A stretch of DNA of 64,000 nucleotides from Symmachiella dynata (GCF_007747995.1 NZ_CP036276.1:2967001-3031000), one strand, 5' to 3'. Counted from the stretch's first letter, positions 35,810 through 44,221 are shown. Numbers and translations: made by a program. The notes: generated from the sequence alone by a model not told the origin.

Positions 35810-36723
35810 GCATCGCAGACATCCCGTCCGTTGAACTTCAAGCATTGGATGAGCTTTGGTTTCAGGTCTCTGGCACATTGTGCAATTTGCAGTGCACGCA
35901 TTGCTTCATCAGTTGTAGTCCGCACAATGACAGCTTCGGGTATCTGTCGCTCGATGAAGTGCAGCGGCGACTTGAGGAATCGGTCGCCTTCGGTGTCAAA
36001 GAGTATTACTTCACCGGTGGCGAACCATTTCTGAATAAAGAGTTGATCGCCATGCTAACCGCGACGTTGGCTTATGGCCCCGCCACCGTGCTCACGAATG
36101 CGACGGTTCTCAAACCGGAGTGGTTGCGCGAACTTCGCGCTGCGGAAGAGGGGGCGGTCTACAGTTTAGAAATCCGTGTCTCCATCGACGGACCGACTGC
36201 TGCGATCAACGATCCGATACGCGGCAAAGGCACATTCGAACGCGCGATGCAGGGCGTAAGACTGCTGGTTGAGCATGGCTTTCTACCCATCATCACGATG
36301 ACGCGCACCTGGGACGAAGCAGACGATCCCGAAATCATCAGCGCCTTTCGCACAGCGCTGCATGAGTTGGGTTATCGGCGACCGCGATTAAAGATTTTGC
36401 CGCGATTACAAATCGGAGCAGAGGCGCAACGGACTCACGGTTACGATGCCAATGATGTTGTCACGCAAGAAATGCTGGCCGATTACGATGTGGGGCAATT
36501 GATCTGCGCGCACAGTCGCGTGATCACCGATCAGGGGGTCTGCGTTTGTCCGATCTTGCTCGACTCACCGGCCGCGCATTTGGGGGAGACATTAGCGGAA
36601 TCGACATCGCCCTTCCCACTTGTCCACGGCGCATGCTACACCTGTTATCAGTATGGCGCGATCTGCACGAATCCTTCGTCACAGGTTGTCGAACAACAGC
36701 GCGCCGCGGATGGCGAAAACTGA
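35806..36723 (+). CDS. Radical SAM protein with six C-terminal cysteines
   Basis: The 305-residue enzyme carries the 4Fe-4S/SAM motif CNLQCTHC (C26, C30, C33), the GGEP motif (71-74) and VSIDGPTAAINDPIRG, typical of the SPASM/Twitch-type lineage. The C-terminal part has C234, C246, C248, C277, C280 and C287 (GVCVCP, GACYTCYQYGAICTN), enough for an auxiliary iron-sulfur cluster. Family members with auxiliary clusters modify peptides or other complex substrates. No precursor peptide gene was found next to it. A long in-frame extension to 35536 lies inside the upstream gene and is not used. Translation is coupled to the FAD oxidoreductase. Confidence 0.9.
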   Translation: MSIADIPSVELQALDELWFQVSGTLCNLQCTHCFISCSPHNDSFGYLSLDEVQRRLEESVAFGVKEYYFTGGEPFLNKELIAMLTATLAYGPATVLTNATVLKPEWLRELRAAEEGAVYSLEIRVSIDGPTAAINDPIRGKGTFERAMQGVRLLVEHGFLPIITMTRTWDEADDPEIISAFRTALHELGYRRPRLKILPRLQIGAEAQRTHGYDANDVVTQEMLADYDVGQLICAHSRVITDQGVCVCPILLDSPAAHLGETLAESTSPFPLVHGACYTCYQYGAICTNPSSQVVEQQRAADGEN

Positions 36724-36748
36724 AACGAATGAGTCGGGGAGTTGCGCG

Positions 36749-37540
36749 GTGCATTTTGCGGTCTTTGGCGGCATCTACAACAACTATCTCGCGCTGCAAG
36801 CGGCGATTGAGGATGCAAAGCGCGCCGGTGCCGAGGCGCTCTATTGCCTGGGCGACATGGGGGCGTTTGGTCCGTATCCCGATCGCGTGTTCGCGCCGCT
36901 GCGCAACAACAGTGTGATTTGCATTCAAGGCAATTACGACAACAGTATCGGCAACGACCTGCAGGATTGCCAATGTGGTTACACCGATCCCCGCGACAAT
37001 TATTTTGCCAAGCTGAGTTACGATTACACATACGCCAATACGTCGGCGGAGAACCGTCGTTGGTTGCGCGACTTGCCGAGCGAGCATCGTATCGAAGTGG
37101 ATGGCCTGAGAATTCTGATGTGTCACGGCAGTCCGCGCAAGACCAATGAGTTTCTCTGGGAGTCGACAACCAGTACACAATTTCTCGACAAGCTCGCCGA
37201 TGATTATCAGGCCGATCTGATCCTGGCCACGCATACGGGAATTCATTGGCAGCGCGAATTGACCGGCGGGCGACGGTTCGTCAATGTGGGGGTGCTGGGC
37301 CGACCCGAAAACGATGGCCGGACGGTGGTTTGGTATGCACAAATTCGCACCGGCAGTGATGCGGTTGCTGGGGGGATTGACATTCAATTCGTACCTCTGG
37401 AATATGACCACCTACGTCTGGCGCAAGAGATGCGCGACGAACGTCTACCACAGGAATTTGTGTCGACGATCCAGACCGGTTGGTGGACGACTTGCTTGGA
37501 GGTGTTGCCCAGCAAAGAGCGTCGTCGTGGGCCGTTTTGA
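36749..37540 (+). CDS. Divergent calcineurin-like metallophosphoesterase
   Basis: GTG 36749 is preceded by GGGGAG at 36736-36741 and starts right at the fold, giving 263 residues. ATG 36710, which overlaps the radical SAM gene, is an alternative. It resembles the YfcE/MJ0936 type: GDMGAFGPYPD (D36), GNYDNS (N62), CHGSPRK (H126) and THTGIHW (H162, H166). The first motif, normally DxHGN, reads FGGIYNN, so the Asp and His ligands of the first metal are absent. The usual GHTH is altered as well. The protein may have a different metal site, a changed activity or only a binding role. A Cys pair (QDCQCGY) lies in an insert. It closes the three-gene unit. Confidence 0.85.
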   Translation: MHFAVFGGIYNNYLALQAAIEDAKRAGAEALYCLGDMGAFGPYPDRVFAPLRNNSVICIQGNYDNSIGNDLQDCQCGYTDPRDNYFAKLSYDYTYANTSAENRRWLRDLPSEHRIEVDGLRILMCHGSPRKTNEFLWESTTSTQFLDKLADDYQADLILATHTGIHWQRELTGGRRFVNVGVLGRPENDGRTVVWYAQIRTGSDAVAGGIDIQFVPLEYDHLRLAQEMRDERLPQEFVSTIQTGWWTTCLEVLPSKERRRGPF

Positions 37541-37560
37541 AATAGCAAAGGACGGATCAA

Positions 37561-38010
37561 TTGAGAGCAGTTGTGCAAAGGGTTTCCCGGGCTCAGGTTT
37601 CGGTCGCGGGTGAAGTCACCGGAGAGATCGGCAGCGGCTATTTGGTGCTGTTGGGCGTCACTGCCGAAGATGGCCAGGATGACGTCATTTATCTGGCCGC
37701 CAAGATTGCCGGACTGCGGATTTTTGAAGATGAGGCCGGCAAAATGAATCTCTCGCTGGCCGATGTCGGCGGAGCGATGTTGGTCGTCAGTCAATTCACA
37801 CTTTTGGGCGATTGTCGGAAAGGGCGTCGCCCCAGTTTCATCGCGGCGGCCCGTCCGGAAATTGCGAATCCGCTTTACGAAAGTTTCGTTGCGGAAGTCC
37901 GCGGCCATGGGATCGAAGTGGCGACCGGCCGGTTTCAAGAACAGATGCAAGTCGAGTTGGTCAACGAGGGACCGGTGACCATTCTGGTCGACAGCCGCAA
38001 GGAATTCTGA
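37561..38010 (+). CDS. dtd: D-aminoacyl-tRNA deacylase
   Basis: The 149-residue protein is a complete Dtd: [15 protein letters not shown] at the N terminus, the catalytic-loop motif SQFTLLGDC and the second signature near the C terminus ([13 protein letters not shown]), the Gly-cis-Pro region. It removes D-amino acids wrongly attached to tRNA. The start is TTG 37561, supported by AAGGAC upstream and by conservation of the first residues. It follows the phosphoesterase by 20 bases and may share its transcript, although the function is unrelated housekeeping. Confidence 0.97.
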   Translation: MRAVVQRVSRAQVSVAGEVTGEIGSGYLVLLGVTAEDGQDDVIYLAAKIAGLRIFEDEAGKMNLSLADVGGAMLVVSQFTLLGDCRKGRRPSFIAAARPEIANPLYESFVAEVRGHGIEVATGRFQEQMQVELVNEGPVTILVDSRKEF

Positions 38011-38107
38011 TGTGTGAATTCAAAATGTTGCCAGCACATTTGGCAGGGGAGTTCGCCGCAAAAAACAACGTCCGCATTTGGCTGGCGAACGAAAGGCTAT
38101 TCTCGTG

Positions 38108-38131
38108 AAACCCTTATAATACAGGGTTTTT
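38108..38131 (+). terminator. Weak terminator-like hairpin after dtd
   Basis: AAACCCT (38108-38114) pairs with AGGGTTT (38123-38129), followed by only two more T residues. The loop contains TATAAT by chance. It is AT-rich and of modest strength. Confidence 0.38.
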
Positions 38132-38143
38132 AGGGTATTGTTA

Positions 38144-38171
38144 ATGAAACATAACGGACATTATCGGACGT
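38144..38171 (-). other. Candidate dif site for XerCD recombination
   Basis: Read on the minus strand, the 28 bases split into an 11-base left arm (ACGTCCGATAA), a 6-base centre (TGTCCG) and an 11-base right arm (TTATGTTTCAT). The right arm matches the XerD arm of E. coli dif (TTATGTTAAAT) at 9 of 11 positions. The inner ATAA/TTAT symmetry and the spacing are exact, while the left arm matches only in its inner part. It lies between converging genes, as dif sites usually do. The polarity of GGGNAGGG octamers changes around it. The identification is inference from pattern. Confidence 0.5.
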
Positions 38172-38180
38172 TGCGGATAT

Positions 38181-38202
38181 GCTGAAATACTGGTGTTTCA
38201 GC
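38181..38202. repeat. Hairpin next to the dif candidate
   Basis: The bases 38181-38190 and 38193-38202 form a 10-base stem with a single T-G wobble (GCTGAAA with TTTCAGC on the outside) and a two-base loop. It lies beyond the accA 3' end without a T run. The role is unknown; it could be a protein-binding site or a Rho-assisted terminator. Confidence 0.4.
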
Positions 38203-38294
38203 AATGCGTACTTAGCTGTTGGGCTGCGACGTTCTCTGGCGACTGTTCGCGCACCGGGCCATCGAGATGATCACTTGCCACTCTGATCGACCGG

Positions 38295-39341
38295 TTAGCT
38301 ATTGGCGTCGGGAGTCATCTCAGCATCCGTATCAGCATCAGCGGCGGGGTCGTTGTCGGTGGCCGCGAGCGTTTCCTCAATAGCGGTTTCTTCAAAGACT
38401 CCGATGCGGCGGAATTTCTCATAACGCCGATCGAGTAGTTCCTCTTTCGAAAGTCCATCCATCGATTTGAGGCTTTCGGTCAGACTGGCTTTGAGAGCCA
38501 TCGCCATCCGCCGGTGGTTGCGGTGTGCGCCTCCCAACGGCTCGGGAATCACCTCGTCGACAATCCCCATTCTCAAAAGGTCGGCTGAGGTAAACTTGAG
38601 CGCCTGGGCCGCCTTGTCGGCATGTTTCACATGCTTCCATAAAATGCCCGCACAGCCTTCGGGGCTGATCACCGAATAGTAGGCGTGCTGCAAGACGGCA
38701 ACGTGGTCGGCGATGCCGATTCCCAAAGCTCCACCTGACCCCCCTTCCCCCAGCACGACCGCCGTGATCGGTGTCGGGATGCGCGACATCTCGCGGAGGT
38801 TGTATGCGATCGTGTAGGCTTGACCGCGTTCTTCGGCACCGATCCCCGGATAGGCGCCGGGCGTGTCGATGAAGCAGATGATCGGCAGTCCATATTTGGC
38901 CGCCATTTGCATCCGTGACAGCGCCTTGCGATACCCTTCGGGATGAGCGCAGCCATAGTGGCAATCGCTTCGCTCCTGGATCGTCCGTCCTTTTTGCTGG
39001 CCGATCAGCATGATCTTGCGACCGTTGATTTTGGCCAGTCCGGTGAGAATGGCGCGGTCGTCTCCAATCGCTCGGTCGCCATGCAGCTCGACAAATTCGT
39101 CGAACACCAGTTCGATGTAGTCGGGCGTTTGTGGCCGACCGGTCTGTCGGGCCACCTGCACCGTTTCCCAGGCACCAAGATTGTCGAAAATTTCGCGCGT
39201 CAATCGCGTGATTTCCAACTTCAATTGGCGGATCTGTTCGGCGTGTTCAGGCGTCGAATTTTCTTGCGCATTGAGATCGGCCAGTTGCTTTTCGAGTTCT
39301 TGAATCGGCCGCTCGAACGGGAGCGGTTGATATGTCGCCAT
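38295..39341 (-). CDS. accA: Acetyl-CoA carboxylase carboxyltransferase subunit alpha
   Basis: From ATG 39341 the protein has 348 residues and begins PLPFERPIQELEKQLADL, the normal N terminus of AccA. The active site blocks LIGQQKGRTIQERSDCHYG, FIDTPGAYPGIGAEERGQA and VLGEGGSGGALGIGIADHV are intact. With AccD it forms the carboxyltransferase that makes malonyl-CoA for fatty acid synthesis. The C-terminal 30 residues are acidic and Ala/Asp-rich, beyond the usual end. A longer frame from 39419 adds residues unlike AccA. Confidence 0.97.
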   Translation of the reverse strand: MATYQPLPFERPIQELEKQLADLNAQENSTPEHAEQIRQLKLEITRLTREIFDNLGAWETVQVARQTGRPQTPDYIELVFDEFVELHGDRAIGDDRAILTGLAKINGRKIMLIGQQKGRTIQERSDCHYGCAHPEGYRKALSRMQMAAKYGLPIICFIDTPGAYPGIGAEERGQAYTIAYNLREMSRIPTPITAVVLGEGGSGGALGIGIADHVAVLQHAYYSVISPEGCAGILWKHVKHADKAAQALKFTSADLLRMGIVDEVIPEPLGGAHRNHRRMAMALKASLTESLKSMDGLSKEELLDRRYEKFRRIGVFEETAIEETLAATDNDPAADADTDAEMTPDANS

Positions 39342-39518
39342 CGCTGATTCTTGTTCGCGGAGGGTGAATTGAGTGACATGCCGGATAGGGCGGTACGCCC
39401 CAGATGGTCGCGACTTCAACGCCCCAGGTCAAGCAAGCCGCGATTTTCTGTTCGCGCAGTTTTCGATTTGCAGGCTGCTGGCTGCAAACGGACCTGCGAC
39501 ATGAATGGCGATGGCCAC

Positions 39519-41054
39519 TTAGACATCGGGGAGCGTCTTGAAGATATCCTCCATATCGTCGATGCTCATGATCGTTCCTTCAGATTCTTTTTCCGGAGGC
39601 TTTTGCTCTTGTGGAGGGGCTGGTTTGGGTTGGGGCGGTTGTGCTTGGCCTGGATCCGGCGCCGGAGGTTGCTGAGTGGCTTGGGGCGCAGTTGGTTGCG
39701 GAGGCTGTTGCTGCTGCGGCGGCATCGGTTGTGGCGGCATTTGCGGTGGCTGCATACCTGGAGGCTGCATACCCGGGGGTTGCTGCATACCCGGTTGCGG
39801 ATACATTTGATTCTGCATGGCTTGCTGGTGCATCATCTGCTGGTAATACGCCTGTTGCTGTTGGAGCATTTGCTGATGCATGGCCATTTGTTCGGGGGTC
39901 ATCGCCTGCAGCGGCATGCCTGGTTGCGGGAAGGGTTGCGGAGGCTGGCCTGTTGGTTGTTGGGGCGGCTGCTGGGCAGGTTGCTGCTGTGCTGGAGGCG
40001 CAGGAGCTTTCGGCTTTTCGATGGGCTCGGCTTTGATATTGACCTTCGATTTGGTTTTCTCAGGGGCTTTGACAGAGCCAGGATTCTTTTTGAGCGCCTC
40101 GGTTCGCATCGCGTCCAATCGACTGTCGATGCGTGACGCGATGCCCTCATCTTGATCTTTGAGTTTATCCTCGTTGATTTCTTGTTCCGTCCGTTGCGCC
40201 TGCTCGGGGAGAGATTCTTTGAAGATTTGGACGTTACGGAATTCGGACAAAAATTCATCGATGCCGCTTTGACGGTTCTTCGGCAATTTGGCGAGCATCT
40301 TCAAAACGATCTGGTCCATTTCCGCCGTAATGTTGTCGTTGAATTCCGAAGGGGGGGCGGGAGTGGTCTTCAGATGGTCCATCAATAGTTCGTCGGGGTG
40401 CGGCGAACGAAACGGGGGCCGCCCTGCCAAGATTTCATACACCGTAATGCCGAAGCCATAAATATCGGCGATGGGTGATAACGGCTGATTGCGAATTTGC
40501 TCAGGAGCCATGTAAGTCCGCGTACCTTGTACGGGCCCCTTCTTTTTGCGATTGACCATTTTGCCCAACGAACCGGCCGGCCGGCCTGACAATGAAAAGT
40601 CAATCAACCGCACCTCGGAGGATTTGTTAATGAGAATGTTCTCTGGCTTAACGTCCTTATGGATCCAACCGCGTTCGTGCATATGGGACAGCGCCATGGC
40701 TGTCTGTTCGATCAACTTGCGCGCTCGCCGCTGTATGGAGGCTTTATCGCTGACCAATTGCACCTTGGCGTTGGGAGCGCGAAATAACTCCATGGCGATA
40801 TAGGCGTGGTTGCGGCTCACAATGCATTCGTAGACCCGGATAATATTGGGATGCTCCAGTGACTTGCCCACCTTGGCTTCCAACTTCAAGATCTGCTTTT
40901 GTTCCTTGTCTGCAAATGCCTCGGGGAGCAACACCTTCAGCGCAACGGTCCGCCCACTCCCGGAATCGTTCGCTTCCCAGACTTGGCTGTGTCTCCCTTG
41001 CGACAGACAGCTGGACAATTTGTAGTTGTCGATAGATGATTCATTTTCTGACAC
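39519..41054 (-). CDS. Ser/Thr protein kinase with Pro/Gln-rich tail
   Basis: In 511 residues the kinase domain covers about 10-275: LSQGRHSQVW (loop), K40 in VALKVLL, E59, the catalytic loop HKDVKPEN (132-139, D134) and APEQ (183-186). The magnesium motif is DFS (152-154) instead of DFG, as found in a few active kinases. The glycine loop is also poor in Gly. A charged helical region follows (QRTEQEINEDKLKDQDE), then some 130 residues dominated by Pro, Gln and Met (repeats like MQPPGMQPP). The acidic end is EGTIMSIDDMEDIFKTL. There is no membrane helix, unlike many bacterial kinases. Substrates unknown. Confidence 0.9.
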   Translation of the reverse strand: MSENESSIDNYKLSSCLSQGRHSQVWEANDSGSGRTVALKVLLPEAFADKEQKQILKLEAKVGKSLEHPNIIRVYECIVSRNHAYIAMELFRAPNAKVQLVSDKASIQRRARKLIEQTAMALSHMHERGWIHKDVKPENILINKSSEVRLIDFSLSGRPAGSLGKMVNRKKKGPVQGTRTYMAPEQIRNQPLSPIADIYGFGITVYEILAGRPPFRSPHPDELLMDHLKTTPAPPSEFNDNITAEMDQIVLKMLAKLPKNRQSGIDEFLSEFRNVQIFKESLPEQAQRTEQEINEDKLKDQDEGIASRIDSRLDAMRTEALKKNPGSVKAPEKTKSKVNIKAEPIEKPKAPAPPAQQQPAQQPPQQPTGQPPQPFPQPGMPLQAMTPEQMAMHQQMLQQQQAYYQQMMHQQAMQNQMYPQPGMQQPPGMQPPGMQPPQMPPQPMPPQQQQPPQPTAPQATQQPPAPDPGQAQPPQPKPAPPQEQKPPEKESEGTIMSIDDMEDIFKTLPDV

Positions 41055-41287
41055 GGGATACTCTTCCTTCCTTAGTGCCTACTTCAGGCATATAAACTGA
41101 GCAACGCATTCCGACCTGCCCTACGGGGTGCGTCGTTGTGCGGAATACAACCTGGAATTCGCAATTGCCCCAACTGCTTGGGCAATTTTCAGCTGTGATG
41201 TCGAGTCAGGTTGCGTGAGCGCGAATCCCGCCGTGTTTTGTGCGGACATCGCAGTGAGCCACATGACTAGCACGCGTCGTGACGCTA

Positions 41288-42436
41288 CTACAAACCTCTA
41301 GATTTTGTCTTACGCGGCTGCGACTGAAACTGCTTTTTACTCTTTTCGGTTTCTTCAGGTGCGTCGAACTCCTGAACCCACGGACGCAATTTTGTTCCAT
41401 CGGTCAATTCCATCGACGCGTTGACGATCACTTCGTCGTTTGGTGAAAATTCTCCCGATACATAGATCCGCTCCGAATTGATTTGGGCCAACGGAGATAT
41501 CTTGATGTCGCGAACGACATACTCTCGAACAACCTGGACCTTCCGCTGCCCGTTGTCAGAATTGGAAATCGCCAAGGCTGGGACCACAGCCACCGGTTCG
41601 GTCGGAATCAGATCGACATAGACCGCTTGGCCGGGGTGAAAATTTCCTTCGCTGTTTTGAATTTGAATCTTCGCCATCGAGAGCGAATCGATCAACGGGC
41701 GTAATGATTCAAATCGCGGTGGCGGTGCATGGATTGATTCCACGACAGCCGAAGCTGCTTGGTTTTCTACTGTGACCGACATTTTGTCGCCCGCTTTGTA
41801 TTGTGCTCGACCTGCAGGAATCTCCGCGACCAGACTCGTCAAATCGGCCAATTCCGCCACTGCCTCCCCTGCTCTCACGAATTGGCCCGGGACAACATGC
41901 ACTTGCAAAATGGTGCCCGCAAATGCGCCGCGAACAACCATTCGATCTTGATTTAGTTCAGCCAATTCGAACGCCGCCCGCGCTGCTTCCAAATTCGCGT
42001 CAGCCAAGGCGATTTCATCGGCCGCACCGCTTTTTGCCTCGGCAATTTTTCTTTCAATTTGCCGCGCTGTCACTTCAGCTTTGGCTTTGCGTGTTAATAG
42101 TTCCGCACGCGTATCATCCATGCGAACCACGTCAGCTTGCGACGGGATCACATCTCCCGGTTTGACGTGGACACTTCGTACAATGCCATCCACCGGCGCG
42201 ATGACAGCGATGGAACGGACCGGCTCCAGCCGCATCGGAATTTGATAGGTGCGTGGATCTTCAAGCACCACAGCCCGGCGTTTGATCACCAAAGCCGCGG
42301 GGGCTTCTTCAGCGTCTGCCTGTTTCGTAGACCGCCGATTCGAATTCCGGTCTTGTGCAACACTAGCAACAAGTCCCAAACAGGAAATCGTGGCTGATAT
42401 CGTGATGATTTTGAACGCCATACTTCTCGAATTCAC
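41288..42436 (-). CDS. HlyD/RND-type periplasmic adaptor protein
   Basis: GTG 42436 lies eight bases after AGGAGT and gives 382 residues; ATG 42421 is the alternative. A signal peptide (FKIITISATISCLGLVASVA) is followed by a lipoyl-like half (IAVIAPVDGIVRSVHVKPGD), a helical hairpin (LTRKAKAEVTARQIERKIAE), the second lipoyl half (VVRGAFAGTILQVHVVPGQ) and a beta-barrel. These proteins bridge inner-membrane pumps and outer-membrane channels. No pump gene lies beside it, so its partner must be elsewhere, or it serves another role. The Lys/Arg-rich C terminus is unusual. Confidence 0.88.
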   Translation of the reverse strand: MNSRSMAFKIITISATISCLGLVASVAQDRNSNRRSTKQADAEEAPAALVIKRRAVVLEDPRTYQIPMRLEPVRSIAVIAPVDGIVRSVHVKPGDVIPSQADVVRMDDTRAELLTRKAKAEVTARQIERKIAEAKSGAADEIALADANLEAARAAFELAELNQDRMVVRGAFAGTILQVHVVPGQFVRAGEAVAELADLTSLVAEIPAGRAQYKAGDKMSVTVENQAASAVVESIHAPPPRFESLRPLIDSLSMAKIQIQNSEGNFHPGQAVYVDLIPTEPVAVVPALAISNSDNGQRKVQVVREYVVRDIKISPLAQINSERIYVSGEFSPNDEVIVNASMELTDGTKLRPWVQEFDAPEETEKSKKQFQSQPRKTKSRGL

Positions 42437-42798
42437 GATATTTGACTCCTGGTTTACTGCGCATGCGCTTTCAGTCACTCCGCGCATGACGCGGAGCCCG
42501 GCTGATTAACTCCTTAAGCCGTCTACTTATAGGATACGGGTGCTGGTGAGGGTGTGTCAACATTTGTCACGGTGGCTGGGGCTTCTGGGCAGGGGGCCCC
42601 CCGCCCCACTTTGTCGTCAGTGTGTGACGTAGAAATTTCTTCCCCATTGCCCCCTGCTCTCTTTCGCTGGATGGCGAAATCTACTCAGAATATGCTATTC
42701 TGAATGGGTTTCGTGGAACTTGGACAAACCGCTATCAAGTGGCGATGTCCCAGGCATGATCTCTGTAATCGATGAATTCGCCTCGGGAGGCGCACGAT
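42437..42798. other. 360-base divergent regulatory region
   Basis: It separates the adaptor (minus) from the redoxin-like gene (plus). It contains a GGGCAGGG octamer at 42587-42594 and two neighbouring dyads at 42662-42703 (listed separately). No convincing -35/-10 pair was found. Confidence 0.45.
42662..42703. promoter_or_regulatory. Two adjacent perfect dyads, possible operators
   Basis: The first is TTTCGC (42662-42667) with GCGAAA (42674-42679) over six bases. The second is TCAGAATA (42685-42692) with TATTCTGA (42696-42703) over three bases. They lie about 100 bases before the redoxin-like gene start, a position suited to a repressor or activator. Confidence 0.42.
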
Positions 42799-44163
42799 AT
42801 GACCGCTTTATTGTCCAACCTCGTCGTCCTGTCTGTTCTCGCGTCCCCCTTGGCCGATTCCAATGCCGTCGAGCTCCGCTATCGCGGTGCTTTGATCGAA
42901 ACGGGACGAGAATCCAACGGCGACACCGTCAAACGGTTCAATCTCTACTGCCTCGTGAGCAAGGCCGAAGGAGATGGGCAGCGTTTAGCGTTTCTGGTTG
43001 ATGAAAACGGCGGCGGTTCCTGGGCCTGGCCCGAACAATACGGCCAGATCGATCTCGATGCCGCGCTGCGGCCCACCAATCCGGCTCAAATCCGTCTGCT
43101 CTATACGCATGAAGGCGAACCGACTTCGATTCGCGTTCGGCGTCCACTATTTGAACATCACGATAAACTGGCCGAAAATGCCAACTGGACCGTCGGCAAT
43201 TCCAAGTACTCAGTCGTCGGCTCCGCCAAGGTTCAGGATTGGGACTGCTGGCGCGTGGAGGCGGTCACGAATTTTGGCCTTCGCGAAGAACTTGCCGTAG
43301 AAAAACAAACTGGGCTGATCGTCAGTGCCCGTCGCGATTTAACGCGTGGCAAAGGGGTCCCCTTCTCTCTTTCCTTTGAGCTGCAATCGCACAAACCGCT
43401 CGAAAAAGCGGATCACGACAAATTGCAAAAGCCGATCAGCACGCTGGCCAAGTTGCAAGCGGACCTCAAGCGTCCGGAAAACGAAATGAATGCCGAATTG
43501 ACCTCCGATCAACTCAAGGTCACCGAATTGATCGCCGAACAATTGCAGCAAGAAGCCGAGGACACCCCCTATGCCCGACTGGCCGCGTCCATTCGTCGTG
43601 ATCTCAAGCGTCAGATGCGGCGTTATGATGAGGTCGAGAAACTCTCGGCAAATTTTGTCGGCAAAGCAGCTCCTGAATTTTCTCTGCAGCCACTACGCGG
43701 TGAGGCAATTGATGCCGCAGCCATGAAAGGCAACGTGGTCGTTCTGCATTTTTGGGACTACAAATACGACCCGCTCGTCGAACCATACGGCCAAGCCCCC
43801 TACCTCGACTATTCATATACCCGATATAAAAAACTCGGCGTGCAAGTTTACGGCGTGGCCGTCAACAGCCTGTTTTCCGACGCCAACACCCGTGGCGCTG
43901 CCTTGCAGAGTACGCGAAAATTCAAGTCCTTTATGAATCTCAGTTATCCATTGGCGATCGACGCTGGTGAACTGGTCGCAAAATTCGGTGATCCACGACG
44001 CGTGGGTGCGAAACTTCCCTTGTGGGTCGTCATCGGAGCCGATGGCAAGGTGGCGCACTACAGTATCGGGTTTTACGACATCAATCCCGACGAAGGCCTG
44101 CGTCCGCTTGATAAAGCAGTTGGCAAAGCAGTTCGAGCCAAACGCGAAGCGAAGAACGACTGA
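42799..44163 (+). CDS. Exported protein with redoxin-like C-terminal domain lacking CxxC
   Basis: ATG 42799 follows GGGAGG, giving 454 residues with a signal peptide (LLSNLVVLSVLASPLADS). The first 200 residues are a beta-rich domain of unknown type. A helical stretch follows (about residues 210-280). The C-terminal third has the TlpA/AhpC-like fold: GKAAPEFSLQPLRGE, then VVVLHFWDYKYDP (residues 317-325 hold HFWDYKYDP), then LPLWVVIGADGKVAHY. The position normally occupied by WCxxC is DYKYDP, so it cannot be a normal thiol oxidoreductase. It may bind a partner or ligand through the fold. Confidence 0.82.
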   Translation: MTALLSNLVVLSVLASPLADSNAVELRYRGALIETGRESNGDTVKRFNLYCLVSKAEGDGQRLAFLVDENGGGSWAWPEQYGQIDLDAALRPTNPAQIRLLYTHEGEPTSIRVRRPLFEHHDKLAENANWTVGNSKYSVVGSAKVQDWDCWRVEAVTNFGLREELAVEKQTGLIVSARRDLTRGKGVPFSLSFELQSHKPLEKADHDKLQKPISTLAKLQADLKRPENEMNAELTSDQLKVTELIAEQLQQEAEDTPYARLAASIRRDLKRQMRRYDEVEKLSANFVGKAAPEFSLQPLRGEAIDAAAMKGNVVVLHFWDYKYDPLVEPYGQAPYLDYSYTRYKKLGVQVYGVAVNSLFSDANTRGAALQSTRKFKSFMNLSYPLAIDAGELVAKFGDPRRVGAKLPLWVVIGADGKVAHYSIGFYDINPDEGLRPLDKAVGKAVRAKREAKND

Positions 44164-44221
44164 CACGCCCACGATCCAGTCGTGAAATCCTAGCGGTTTG
44201 TTATGGTTTCTATTTTGCGTT

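Noticed and set aside
38115-38120. TATAAT as a promoter -10 element
   Set aside because: It lies in the loop of a small hairpin, and no -35 is found at a suitable distance; chance occurrence is likelier.
39571-39960. Tandem DNA repeats in the kinase tail as a CRISPR or minisatellite
   Set aside because: The repetition follows from Pro/Gln/Met codons; repeat units vary and there are no spacers.
39351-40136. 261-codon plus-strand frame rich in Arg, Leu and Trp across the kinase tail
   Set aside because: It is the mirror of the Pro/Gln-rich repeats of the minus-strand kinase; low complexity and no start signal.
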